Assembly: GCA_000277545.1 (NCBI GenBank)
Contig: AKXM01000034.1
Coordinates: forward strand, 62,001 to 126,000
Reading direction: 5' to 3'
Source of the DNA: Enterobacter sp. Ag1
Lineage (GTDB): Bacteria > Pseudomonadota > Gammaproteobacteria > Enterobacterales > Enterobacteriaceae
Length of the DNA: 64,000 nt
A program made the position numbers and the translations under genes. The notes below the pieces were generated by a model. It was not told the origin of the DNA. It was given only the letters and a program-made list of their open reading frames with translations, and ran no database searches. Positions within the stretch are counted from its first letter, which is position 1; each line of letters starts with the position of its first letter. Positions 56,826-64,000 of this stretch are shown here, one piece after another.

Positions 56826-57221
56826 CTAAAGTGACCAGTCGCTCTTCTGCAAAACCACCCGATAACCATCGGGATCGATAAAAGTAGCCCCCTTCACGTC
56901 CCAATAAGGGTTGAATGCATCCAGCCGGGTAAAACCGGCTGCGACCATTCTGGCGCAGAAGGCCTCCCATTCGACACGATCGGGCACATAAAGCACCAGT
57001 AAGTCATCTTCGGTAGGTCGTGGGGTAATGAGATGATGCTGGCAGACCGTAAATTCCAGATGCCAGCCCAGCGACGGACCTCCCAGCATCACGCCGCTGA
57101 AACCGTCGTGATCGCTAAATTGCGCTATTTGCTGAAGACCAAGTCCCTCGCAGTACAGCTCCCGGCTTCTTTCAAGACTGCTCACCGGACGGGCAATACG
57201 CATATGGCTGAAGTTCATCAT
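56826..57221 (-). CDS. VOC/glyoxalase-like protein, YycE type
   Basis: 131 residues. The N-terminal block RIARPVSSLERSRELYCEGL and the end ATFIDPDGYRVVLQ are typical of YycE-like VOC proteins. The metal ligand positions (His/Glu) appear partly conserved (LEFTVCQHH). Its stop lies 9 bases from the stop of the SRPBCC gene. The reaction is unknown. Confidence 0.86.
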   Translation of the reverse strand: MMNFSHMRIARPVSSLERSRELYCEGLGLQQIAQFSDHDGFSGVMLGGPSLGWHLEFTVCQHHLITPRPTEDDLLVLYVPDRVEWEAFCARMVAAGFTRLDAFNPYWDVKGATFIDPDGYRVVLQKSDWSL

Positions 57222-57278
57222 TTTTTACTGTTCTGATGTTCGCTCAACCTTAAAGCTATTCCTTTGCCATCATTTTCC

Positions 57279-57920
57279 TCACCGTGCGATTTCAGGCGAC
57301 AAACTGTAGGCAGGAATTGGGCGGGTTGTTCCCGTCAGGCTGTCGAAGACCGTGCGTTCTGTCGTGATAATCGGCATCCCGGACTGCCTCAGCACTGAGA
57401 TATCGGCGGCAATGCGCTGCAGCCCAAACCAAAACAAACCATCGAGGGCGTTGACCTGAAGCCCGCCTTCCAGGGCGATTTTCAGCCGCTCTCTCGGGTT
57501 TCTGACCTGCAGCGCGATCTGCTGATAGCCCGTCGCGGGCGTACCGCCCGGTTCGATTCTACGTATGCGATTCGAAAAACGATAGCGGAAGGCATCCGGC
57601 ACGGCGCTGAGATCGTCTTTGATGCTGTAGACTTCCCCGCGCTTATTGTCATTGATCGTCACGCTCTTCTGGTTAAGCTGCAGCTCAGCGCGCAGTTTAT
57701 CGATCAGCTGCGGCGCCCGCAGAAGCAGCAGCCGAAAAGGCAGTTCGAAGCTGGTCACGTAGTCCACGTTCAGCAACGCCAGGCGCAGGCGCTGCTCCGC
57801 ATCCTGAGGCTCTCTCTGGAACTCCTCCTGGACTTCCTCCCACTGGCGGCTGAGGCGCGGCGACGCTTCTGTTTCGGTGAAACTGTACTTTTCAATCTGG
57901 TAATCGATGCGATCGTTCAT
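57279..57920 (-). CDS. hypothetical protein with possible C-terminal winged helix
   Basis: 213 residues, not recognised with certainty. The first 140 residues are charged and contain no clear motif. The last 45, INALDGLFWFGLQR-type start followed by IAADISVLRQSGMPIITTE and ending PIPAYSL, look like the winged-helix domains (HTH_55-like) of phage and plasmid proteins, with the typical LR-x-x-G-x-P-I turn. It follows the GNAT gene by 11 bases, so they are cotranscribed. Confidence 0.6.
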   Translation of the reverse strand: MNDRIDYQIEKYSFTETEASPRLSRQWEEVQEEFQREPQDAEQRLRLALLNVDYVTSFELPFRLLLLRAPQLIDKLRAELQLNQKSVTINDNKRGEVYSIKDDLSAVPDAFRYRFSNRIRRIEPGGTPATGYQQIALQVRNPRERLKIALEGGLQVNALDGLFWFGLQRIAADISVLRQSGMPIITTERTVFDSLTGTTRPIPAYSLSPEIAR

Positions 57921-57931
57921 TCAGGCACCTT

Positions 57932-58414
57932 TCACATGTCAGGATCCAGCTCGCAAACCATCTCGTAGCAGCGCAGCAGTGTGCCGCTGCGCGACATAGG
58001 ATAAAGCCCCTCTTTCACCACGCGAAATCCCTGCGTCAGGTAAAAGTCGCGGGCGTTGGGCGTGGAAGAAAGCGTCAGTCGGCTCATTCCCCTTGATCTG
58101 GCTTCTTGCTTGATGGCCTGAAGAATCTGTTTGGCCAGCCCCCGGCCAGTCCATGTCGGTAGGGTAAAAATGGCTTCAACCGAGCCGTTTTTCAGATCCA
58201 AAAATCCCGTAGCCACCGGCTCGCCGTTTTCATTATCCGCGACAAAAAAGGGATTATTGATAATTTCATTTCGGTAACCCTCGGGCATCTCATCTGGCGT
58301 CCATGCGGCCAGCACATCTTCTGGATAAGTTTCCCGACAGCCAAAGCGAATGGCCTCGTTTCTTATTGTCCACAGCGCCTGAGCTTCATTGAGCGTGGCT
58401 CGTCTGACCGTCAT
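57932..58414 (-). CDS. GNAT acetyltransferase
   Basis: 160 residues. The acetyl-CoA loop is PTWTGRGLAKQIL and the late motif is PNARDFYLTQGFRVVKEG, so a classic GNAT. A strong GGAGG precedes the ATG. The substrate is unknown; the following gene could be a target or a regulator. Confidence 0.88.
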   Translation of the reverse strand: MTVRRATLNEAQALWTIRNEAIRFGCRETYPEDVLAAWTPDEMPEGYRNEIINNPFFVADNENGEPVATGFLDLKNGSVEAIFTLPTWTGRGLAKQILQAIKQEARSRGMSRLTLSSTPNARDFYLTQGFRVVKEGLYPMSRSGTLLRCYEMVCELDPDM

Positions 58415-58524
58415 TCTCTGACCTCCGAAATGCTCCGTTACGTAAAGGAAAATGAGTCTGATGACTTAACGCAAAAAGGAATGTTACCCTTTGAAGAAAA
58501 TAGCATTTAATTAAGGACCGCTCG

Positions 58525-59289
58525 ATGAAAAAAATATCTGCCCTGTCCGTTTCGCTGGCCCTGCTTTTTAACGCTTCGGCCTTTGCCGCTGATGCTAAAC
58601 TGCCTGCGCCAATAGCCGCCCTGGAAAAACAAGGCTTCGAACTGAAAGGGGAATTTAAAGCACCGGGCGACCTGCAGGGGTACGCGATGCAGTATCAGGG
58701 GCAAGGCACAATCGTATACCTGACGCCGGATAAACAGCACGCCATTATGGGCAACATGGTCGATGCCGAAGGGAAAAACCTGAGCGACGCGGAAGTGGAG
58801 AAATTTGTCTATGCGCCAATGGCCAAAGCCATGTGGCAAAACCTGGAGAAACACCGCTGGATCGCCGCCGGGAGTGAAAAAGCCCTGCGTATTGTCTACG
58901 TATTTGCCGATCCGTACTGCCCGTACTGCACCCAGTTCTGGGAGCAGGCTCAGCCCTGGATAAAATCGGGTAAAGTTCAGCTCCGCGTGCTGCTCGTCGG
59001 GATGCTGCGCCCGGACAGCAGTCAAAAAGCGGCGGCAATTCTGATGTCGAAAGATCCGGCCAAAACGCTCGCCGACTATGAGAACAGCAAAGGTAAGCTG
59101 GCGCTGCAAAAACCGGAGAAAATAGATCCGGTTATCGGGGAAGCCCTAAAAGATAACCTGACGCTGATGGACGATCTCGGCGGCAATGCCACGCCCTCAA
59201 TATACTACCTGAATGCCGAAGGCCGCCTGCAACAGCATCAGGGCATGCCGGATGCCGAAACGCTGAATACCATCCTCGGCGATAAATAA
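58525..59289 (+). CDS. dsbG: thiol:disulfide interchange protein DsbG
   Basis: Periplasmic thioredoxin-fold protein that reduces sulfenylated cysteines and isomerises disulfides; kept reduced by DsbD. 254 residues. Signal peptide ends near AFAA (about residue 21); the N-terminal dimerisation domain follows, then the thioredoxin domain with active-site CPYC in FADPYCPYCTQF and the cis-Pro in NATPSIYYL. Length and motifs fit DsbG rather than the shorter DsbC. Confidence 0.9.
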   Translation: MKKISALSVSLALLFNASAFAADAKLPAPIAALEKQGFELKGEFKAPGDLQGYAMQYQGQGTIVYLTPDKQHAIMGNMVDAEGKNLSDAEVEKFVYAPMAKAMWQNLEKHRWIAAGSEKALRIVYVFADPYCPYCTQFWEQAQPWIKSGKVQLRVLLVGMLRPDSSQKAAAILMSKDPAKTLADYENSKGKLALQKPEKIDPVIGEALKDNLTLMDDLGGNATPSIYYLNAEGRLQQHQGMPDAETLNTILGDK

Positions 59290-59292
59290 CGC

Positions 59293-60228
59293 TTATAGCT
59301 TCAGCAGCGGTTTGCGCTGGCGGCCAGGTTCACGGAACAGCGCCAGCGCCTGCCGCCACTCCTCCAGCGCATACACCGCCGCATCGGGCTGCTGCGTTTG
59401 TAGCAACAGTTCCCAGAGTGAGATAAACCAGCCCTGCCATTCTGCAACCGGCGTGACCGCCAGCGTATCGCGCAGATGAAATCGCTGCGCGGTAATGTTC
59501 TTCCCGCGCGGAGAGAACGCCTTCCCGCTCAGTAAACCGTAAGAAACCAACTCGGCATTCGGATTAAGGTGATCGAGCATCAATGTGGCTAACTCACCGC
59601 CCACGGCGTCAAACACAACGTCAACTTTACCAGCAGCTTCGGCAATGTGATGCTCGTCATCCCCGCTCAGCGGGATAATGCCGGATTCAAGCAACGCCGG
59701 AAGACGCTGTGCCGAGCGGTAAACACCATAGACTTCCGTTGCACCCTGCCTTTTGGCCCACTGCGCCAGTAAACCAGCACACGTTGACCCTGCCGCCGTG
59801 ACCAGCACATTTTTTCCCGTCACGGGCCACTTTTTCAGCATTAACCAGGCCGCCAGAGGATTGATATACCCGCGCGCCGCAAGCTCATCCGGCACGCTGT
59901 CAGGCACGGGCACGGCCCACTGAATCGGGCAGTCAACCCATCGCTGCCAGGTGCCTTCCCCGCGCAGAGGCAGCACACGCCTGCCAATCCACTCCGGAGA
60001 ATCCGCCTGCGCAACAATGCCGACGCCTTCGTACCCGGCAATACGCGGCGGAAATACCCGGTGGCGATAAGCCCCGGTAACGGGAATAAGATCTGAGGGA
60101 TTAACAGGCGCATAGTGCATGCGCACCCGGAGCGTGCCGGAGATAAACGGCGCCAGCGGCGTTTGTTCGAGGGTTAAGACCTGTTCAGGTTCGCCAAACT
60201 GCCGGAACCAGAGGGCTGCGTTTTCCAT
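59293..60228 (-). CDS. zinc-type (MDR) alcohol dehydrogenase/quinone oxidoreductase
   Basis: 311 residues. Medium-chain dehydrogenase fold: GTLRVRMHYAPVNPSDLI and GYEGVGIVAQAD in the catalytic domain, and the cofactor loop VLVTAAGSTCAGLLAQWAKR. The zinc-binding cysteines are absent, so it is a quinone-oxidoreductase-like enoyl or alkenal reductase. ATG 60228 was chosen; an in-frame ATG 11 codons earlier lacks support. It converges with dsbG. Confidence 0.87.
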   Translation of the reverse strand: MENAALWFRQFGEPEQVLTLEQTPLAPFISGTLRVRMHYAPVNPSDLIPVTGAYRHRVFPPRIAGYEGVGIVAQADSPEWIGRRVLPLRGEGTWQRWVDCPIQWAVPVPDSVPDELAARGYINPLAAWLMLKKWPVTGKNVLVTAAGSTCAGLLAQWAKRQGATEVYGVYRSAQRLPALLESGIIPLSGDDEHHIAEAAGKVDVVFDAVGGELATLMLDHLNPNAELVSYGLLSGKAFSPRGKNITAQRFHLRDTLAVTPVAEWQGWFISLWELLLQTQQPDAAVYALEEWRQALALFREPGRQRKPLLKL

Positions 60229-60319
60229 ACTGAATGCCTGCAACTGCCATATTGCAGGCACTATATCACGGCTGAGTCAGCATAAACGCATCGAATAAGT
60301 GACATTGTCACCTATTGCC

Positions 60320-60844
60320 TCATAAATTACGGTAGTAAAACGTCGTGGAGCACGGGCTGCCGTCCGGCATTAACGCATAATGCGGGAGATCCCCCACGCG
60401 CTGCCAGCCCATACCCTGGTAGAATATCTCCGCATCGCTGCCGGTGGCGGTGTCCAGTACCAGCACTGATTTTCCCTGCGTGGTGGCAACGGCTTCCAGA
60501 TAAGCCATCAGGCGCTGGGCAATGCCTTTCCGCCGCGCCACGCGATGAACCAGAAGTTTGGCCACATCGGCCCGGTGCGGCTGATTTTCCGGCTGGCTGG
60601 TGATCAGCTGCACGGTGCCCACAATGCGCCCCTGCCCATCTTCCGCCACGATCAGCGTACGCTCTCCCCGCGCCACGCTCTGGCCAACCTCCCCCCAAAA
60701 CGCCGCGGCCTTTTCCGGCGCCAAAGGATGTAAAAAGCTGACCGAAGCCCCACCAGCCACACAATCAATCAGTACATCCGTTAATGATGCGGTTGCGGCA
60801 GAAAATTCACAGGCCTTCAGGGAACGAATACGATACTCGGGCAC
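60320..60844 (-). CDS. GNAT acetyltransferase
   Basis: 174 residues. The acetyl-CoA loop is VHRVARRKGIAQRLMAYLE and the late motif EIFYQGMGWQRVGDLP. The shape fits acetyltransferases of the tabtoxin-resistance/aminoglycoside-like sub-group, but the substrate cannot be assigned. Confidence 0.86.
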   Translation of the reverse strand: MPEYRIRSLKACEFSAATASLTDVLIDCVAGGASVSFLHPLAPEKAAAFWGEVGQSVARGERTLIVAEDGQGRIVGTVQLITSQPENQPHRADVAKLLVHRVARRKGIAQRLMAYLEAVATTQGKSVLVLDTATGSDAEIFYQGMGWQRVGDLPHYALMPDGSPCSTTFYYRNL

Positions 60845-61101
60845 AGCGACTCCTGAACAGTGGTTAAGAGTTATGTCGGAATATTACCGGACATAAGAAT
60901 AGTCCAGCTTACCCGGTAACTCAGGAACCCACTATTCAGAAAAGATATGGATGGGCGGTTTGGGGGGATGCGGTTTTCGTTCCAGAATAGAATCTCCCCC
61001 TTGCTGCAGCCAATAAAAGCGCATCAGGAGAGATATCCACTCAGGGTGTTAATTCCCTTCCACCATAAGGAATTATGATTGCACCGATCGTCTGTAGCTT
61101 T

Positions 61102-61569
61102 TCATAATTTTATCCCAGCCTGGCTGGCTTCAGCTATCACATCCTCAAGGCTGAGATGTCGCCGGGGGTCGTACTCCGCGCTTCCCCAGCGAAAGAAGAG
61201 CATCCAGCGATTATCTGCTCGCTGATTAAAATCGGTCACTTTGCCCTGCAGGTGCTGCATGGCGATAAATGCCCCTTCTTCATTCGTCCCGTTAAAAAGC
61301 AGAACAAACTCATCGCCGCCCGGCCTGGCGATCAGATCCGTTTCACGGAAAGAAGAACGCATAAGTTCTGAGAAAGCGACCAGCGCACGATCGCCCTGCT
61401 CATGGCCCAAACTGTCGTTAATCTGCGCCATCCCGTCAAGGTGGATAAATACCAGAGAAAGCGGCTCAGCCCGGCGGTTAGCGCTCCCCGTGGCGTATTG
61501 CCCCAAAAACATAAGGCCTTGACGGTTCAGCAGGCCCGTCAGCTCGTCGGTCAGGGTGGTATCGAGCAT
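61102..61569 (-). CDS. stand-alone GGDEF-domain protein
   Basis: 155 residues, only a GGDEF domain with no sensor or membrane part. The start DELTGLLNRQGL and the active-site motif GGDEF in ARPGGDEFVLLF are complete, and an inhibitory-site RxxD (RETD) sits five residues before it, as in active cyclases. The usual ending with ADxxLYxAKxxGRN is missing; the protein stops at ASQAGIKL. It may be a cyclase or a truncated regulatory form. It lies 57 bases downstream of the MASE2-type cyclase gene on the same strand. Confidence 0.8.
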   Translation of the reverse strand: MLDTTLTDELTGLLNRQGLMFLGQYATGSANRRAEPLSLVFIHLDGMAQINDSLGHEQGDRALVAFSELMRSSFRETDLIARPGGDEFVLLFNGTNEEGAFIAMQHLQGKVTDFNQRADNRWMLFFRWGSAEYDPRRHLSLEDVIAEASQAGIKL

Positions 61570-61626
61570 CTCATCCTCCGGTGCAGACTCATCATGGGGT
61601 CTGCTTACAGTTTAGATGATCATTAC

Positions 61627-62679
61627 TCAGGCGGCGTAAATGCGATTTTTCCCGGCACGTTTAGCGTTGTAGAGTGCATCATCTGCCGCTTTTAACCATT
61701 CGGCGGCATCCGGCATCTGTTTTGTCGCACAGGCAATCCCGATACTCAGGGTACAGAACGCATTTTTTTCAGGCAGGACTCGAACATTAATGGACTCCAG
61801 CAGGATCCGCTGGGCAATACCTTCGGCTTCCTCCAGGGATGTATTCGGCATCAGGACCACAAACTCGTCCCCGCCAAGGCGCGCCGGCGTGTCGCTGGCG
61901 CGAGCGACAATCCGCAGCACGTCGGACACCGCCATCAGAATGGCGTCCCCCACTTTATGCCCGAAACGGTCATTCACTTCTTTGAAATTATCTATGTCGA
62001 TAAACATCAGCGCCGAGCTGCCGCAGGCAATGCGCAACCGCGCCAGCTCATTACTGATTTTTCGTTCCAGCAGGCGGCGATTGGCAATCCCCAGCAGGGG
62101 ATCCATCATGGCAATGTTTTCCAGCTCGCGGCTCTTTTCCCGCAGCTGCAGCGCTATCGAAGCCGTCAGCATACTGAGCGCGATAGTGTAAACGGCAATC
62201 AGCGGCAGCGTGGCGTACATTGTCCGGGCAGAAACCGCCGGACTAAACGGCATCCCGTGGCTTATCCAGGTCAGCACAAACGCAAGCAAGATTGCCAGCA
62301 TCGCCCGCTTCATCAGCGGTTTTCCCCCGGCGGCCAGCCGGTCGGAAACCAGAATGGTGATAATCACTACCGACGGCAGCGCGCTGAGCGATATCATCGC
62401 AATCCAGAAGCCCCCGGCTGCCGCGTCGATCACCAGGTTTTGTTTTTCACTCCTGACCGGAGAAGCAGAAAAGCGCGCTTTTAACAGCGCCACGTGCGGC
62501 CAGACAAAAGCGTTAACGACCAACAGCGCCATAACCGGCACAGAGGACTGCTGCTCATTCAGTACCGAAAAGAGGGGCAAGAAGCACAGAAACGTCCCCA
62601 GCATACGCATGATATACATGCGATTAACGAAGCGAGAGCCGTGAGTTCTGGCATTTTTGTGAGGATCGGGTGTACGCAT
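61627..62679 (-). CDS. diguanylate cyclase with MASE2 domain, DgcC/AdrA-like
   Basis: Inner-membrane cyclase making c-di-GMP. 350 residues. The N-terminal half has about six hydrophobic helices with the MASE2 block NAFVWPHVALLKARFS, as in DgcC (YaiC/AdrA), which stimulates cellulose synthesis in enterics. The C-terminal half is a full GGDEF domain: DPLLGIANRRLLERK, GGDEF in RLGGDEFVVLM with RxxD (RASD) five residues before it, and the ending DDALYNAKRAGKNR. ATG 62679 is chosen over an upstream start. Orthology to dgcC is likely but not proved. Confidence 0.85.
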   Translation of the reverse strand: MRTPDPHKNARTHGSRFVNRMYIMRMLGTFLCFLPLFSVLNEQQSSVPVMALLVVNAFVWPHVALLKARFSASPVRSEKQNLVIDAAAGGFWIAMISLSALPSVVIITILVSDRLAAGGKPLMKRAMLAILLAFVLTWISHGMPFSPAVSARTMYATLPLIAVYTIALSMLTASIALQLREKSRELENIAMMDPLLGIANRRLLERKISNELARLRIACGSSALMFIDIDNFKEVNDRFGHKVGDAILMAVSDVLRIVARASDTPARLGGDEFVVLMPNTSLEEAEGIAQRILLESINVRVLPEKNAFCTLSIGIACATKQMPDAAEWLKAADDALYNAKRAGKNRIYAA

Positions 62680-62763
62680 AACTATCTCAGGCAAACGAAC
62701 CAGCCACGACAAACTGCACGGGCATACTACGCGATAATAAAGGATCCGAAGTGAACATGGCTA

Positions 62764-64000
62764 TTAAGAATCACGCATGTGCGAGGCCGGAAACACTTCA
62801 GCGTGGACGTTACTCGCGCTGGTTTTATTGCGCCCCTGCCGCTTCGATAAATACAAATACTTATCCGCTTCGGGAATAAGCTGATTAAAGGTTGCTTCCA
62901 GCGTGTTATTACCCAGCGCCGCCTCAGCCAGGCCAATACTGACGGTGATAAACAGCGATTGTTCTTCGTAGTGAAAAGTACTGACTTCAATCGTTTTGCG
63001 GATCTGCTCGGCAATCTCAAAACCCTGCTGGTTATCCCGAACCCGGCACACCACCACAAACTCTTCCCCGCCGATGCGCGCCACCATTCCTCGCTCACCT
63101 ACGGTGTCCAGCACTCTGCTGGCGAAAGAGGCCAGCACGGTATCCCCACATTCGTGGCCCCAGATGTCATTGATTCGTTTGAAAAAATCAATATCCAGCA
63201 GCATCACGCACAGCAGCGGCTCTTGCGGGATTGGTTGATGCCGCCCGCTGCGCTTGAGTGCTTCAAACAGCCCGGAGCGGGAATAAACGCCCGTCAGGTA
63301 ATCATAGTCGGCACGCCGCGAAGTCTGCTTAATCAGCTGATTAATGGCATCCACGCTGATGGAAACAATCAGGGGGCAAATCGCGATAGTGGCAATGCCC
63401 AGGCGCGCCGAGAACATCTGATCGACCAGCAACAGCGGCTGTTCGGAATGGAGATTAATTGCCGCGTGGGCCACCAGCACAATTTCCACCCCGCCGGTAA
63501 TCAGCGTCAGCAGCGCAGTAACCGGGAGGGGGTAGCGAATGGCGCACCAGATAAGCGCAGGGAGCGGAAACGCCAGGCTGCCCGCCCCGCCGATAATCAT
63601 CGCCGTGCAGACTGCAATCACCACGGAAAAAAACGGATACATGTCTGACGGCACGATACCGGTCAGTTTCCGCCAGGAAGGCCAGCTGGCGGTCAGCAAA
63701 CAGGGCAGCATCAGGACGCCGGTTGAAAACTGCTCGCTCACCCAGTCAGCATAGAGCGGCATAAACTTTTCATGGTAATCGCCGCTTATCCCCAGCGATC
63801 CTACCGCGCCAAATAATGAAGATAATATGGCGGCAATCAGCGAAAAGTTAAAAATATTAAACGCATTTAGCGCCCAGTTACTCTCATCCATATTGCGCGA
63901 ATAGCGCAGCAATAAACGGGCGGCGGTGACAATAAACACCATATTTGAAAAGTTGATGATCGTCGACTGCCAGCCCCACTGGGTGGTAAAGGCGTCATAA
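62764..64000 (-). CDS. membrane GGDEF-domain protein, 5' end cut by window
   Basis: At least 411 residues; the frame is open to the window edge (QWGWQSTIINFSNM comes before the first ATG at 63942). The visible N-terminal part has several hydrophobic helices, similar to MASE1 domains. The C-terminal GGDEF domain has the variant GGEEF in ARIGGEEFVVVC, a functional variant; the RxxD inhibitory site is absent (GERG stands there), so product inhibition may be missing. It ends with a short tail after RQGRNKT. It is the third same-strand GGDEF gene in a row. Confidence 0.85.
   Translation of the reverse strand, partial: YDAFTTQWGWQSTIINFSNMVFIVTAARLLLRYSRNMDESNWALNAFNIFNFSLIAAILSSLFGAVGSLGISGDYHEKFMPLYADWVSEQFSTGVLMLPCLLTASWPSWRKLTGIVPSDMYPFFSVVIAVCTAMIIGGAGSLAFPLPALIWCAIRYPLPVTALLTLITGGVEIVLVAHAAINLHSEQPLLLVDQMFSARLGIATIAICPLIVSISVDAINQLIKQTSRRADYDYLTGVYSRSGLFEALKRSGRHQPIPQEPLLCVMLLDIDFFKRINDIWGHECGDTVLASFASRVLDTVGERGMVARIGGEEFVVVCRVRDNQQGFEIAEQIRKTIEVSTFHYEEQSLFITVSIGLAEAALGNNTLEATFNQLIPEADKYLYLSKRQGRNKTSASNVHAEVFPASHMRDS

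Overview
The window is chromosomal DNA of an enteric gammaproteobacterium (Enterobacteriaceae). Close full-length matches to known enteric proteins, as I recall them, support this: MaeA/SfcA, the complete scrKYABR sucrose operon, DigH (YddW), DsbG, CDP-diacylglycerol diphosphatase and a MASE2-type diguanylate cyclase. GC content looks high (mid-50s %) in most genes, with three clearly AT-rich patches (about 14.7-15.3, 23.1-24.3 and 42.3-44.5 kb). I cannot name the genus from sequence alone. No rRNA, tRNA or CRISPR array was seen.

Layout. 1-8.3 kb: the truncated end of maeA (minus), then sucrose uptake and breakdown (scrK fructokinase, scrY porin, scrA PTS transporter, scrB sucrose-6-phosphate hydrolase, scrR repressor) with three visible ScrR-type operators. 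8.3-12.4 kb: an acetyltransferase, a heavy-metal-type two-component system with a secreted alpha/beta hydrolase gene upstream, and a frameshifted VOC gene. 12.4-22.9 kb: a run of small regulator-plus-enzyme modules (MFS/LysR, two SDRs/LysR, YbhB-like protein/AraC, RidA-dehydratase-YheO operon) and a secreted phospholipase-D-type nuclease. 23.1-24.2 kb: an AT-rich DUF3290-DUF421 pair that looks imported. 24.3-26.3 kb: divergent genes for an outer-membrane e(P4)-type phosphatase and a periplasmic Ppx/GppA-like protein. 26.4-35.2 kb: transporters, a large winged-helix/ATPase regulator, nitronate monooxygenase and a quinone reductase, each with a regulator nearby. 35.3-37.7 kb: a membrane protein coupled to an ECF-like sigma factor, then digH. 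38.0-41.9 kb: a stand-alone leuCD-like hydro-lyase operon with a haloacetate-dehalogenase-like hydrolase and LysR gene. 42.0-44.5 kb: an accessory patch with a cystatin-like protein, a cdh-like gene, two tiny lipoprotein reading frames and an IS3-family remnant. 44.5-57.2 kb: two aldo/keto reductases, LysR genes, a serine hydrolase, a GT9 glycosyltransferase, an MDR transporter and VOC/SRPBCC proteins. 57.3-64 kb: an acetyltransferase pair, dsbG, and three same-strand GGDEF genes, the last cut by the window end.

How it works together. Most of the window is peripheral metabolism: eight LysR genes, one AraC, one YheO-type, one LacI and one winged-helix/ATPase regulator, mostly beside a one- or two-gene target. 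Several inverted repeats between these pairs are candidate operators. The most informative is a 15-base element found upstream of both the YbfB-type transporter and the nitronate monooxygenase, which ties both to the LysR gene lying between them. Items that do not fit ordinary enteric content are the cystatin-like protein, the DUF3290-DUF421 pair, the leuCD-dehalogenase operon, the tandem micro-lipoproteins and the periplasmic Ppx/GppA-like protein.
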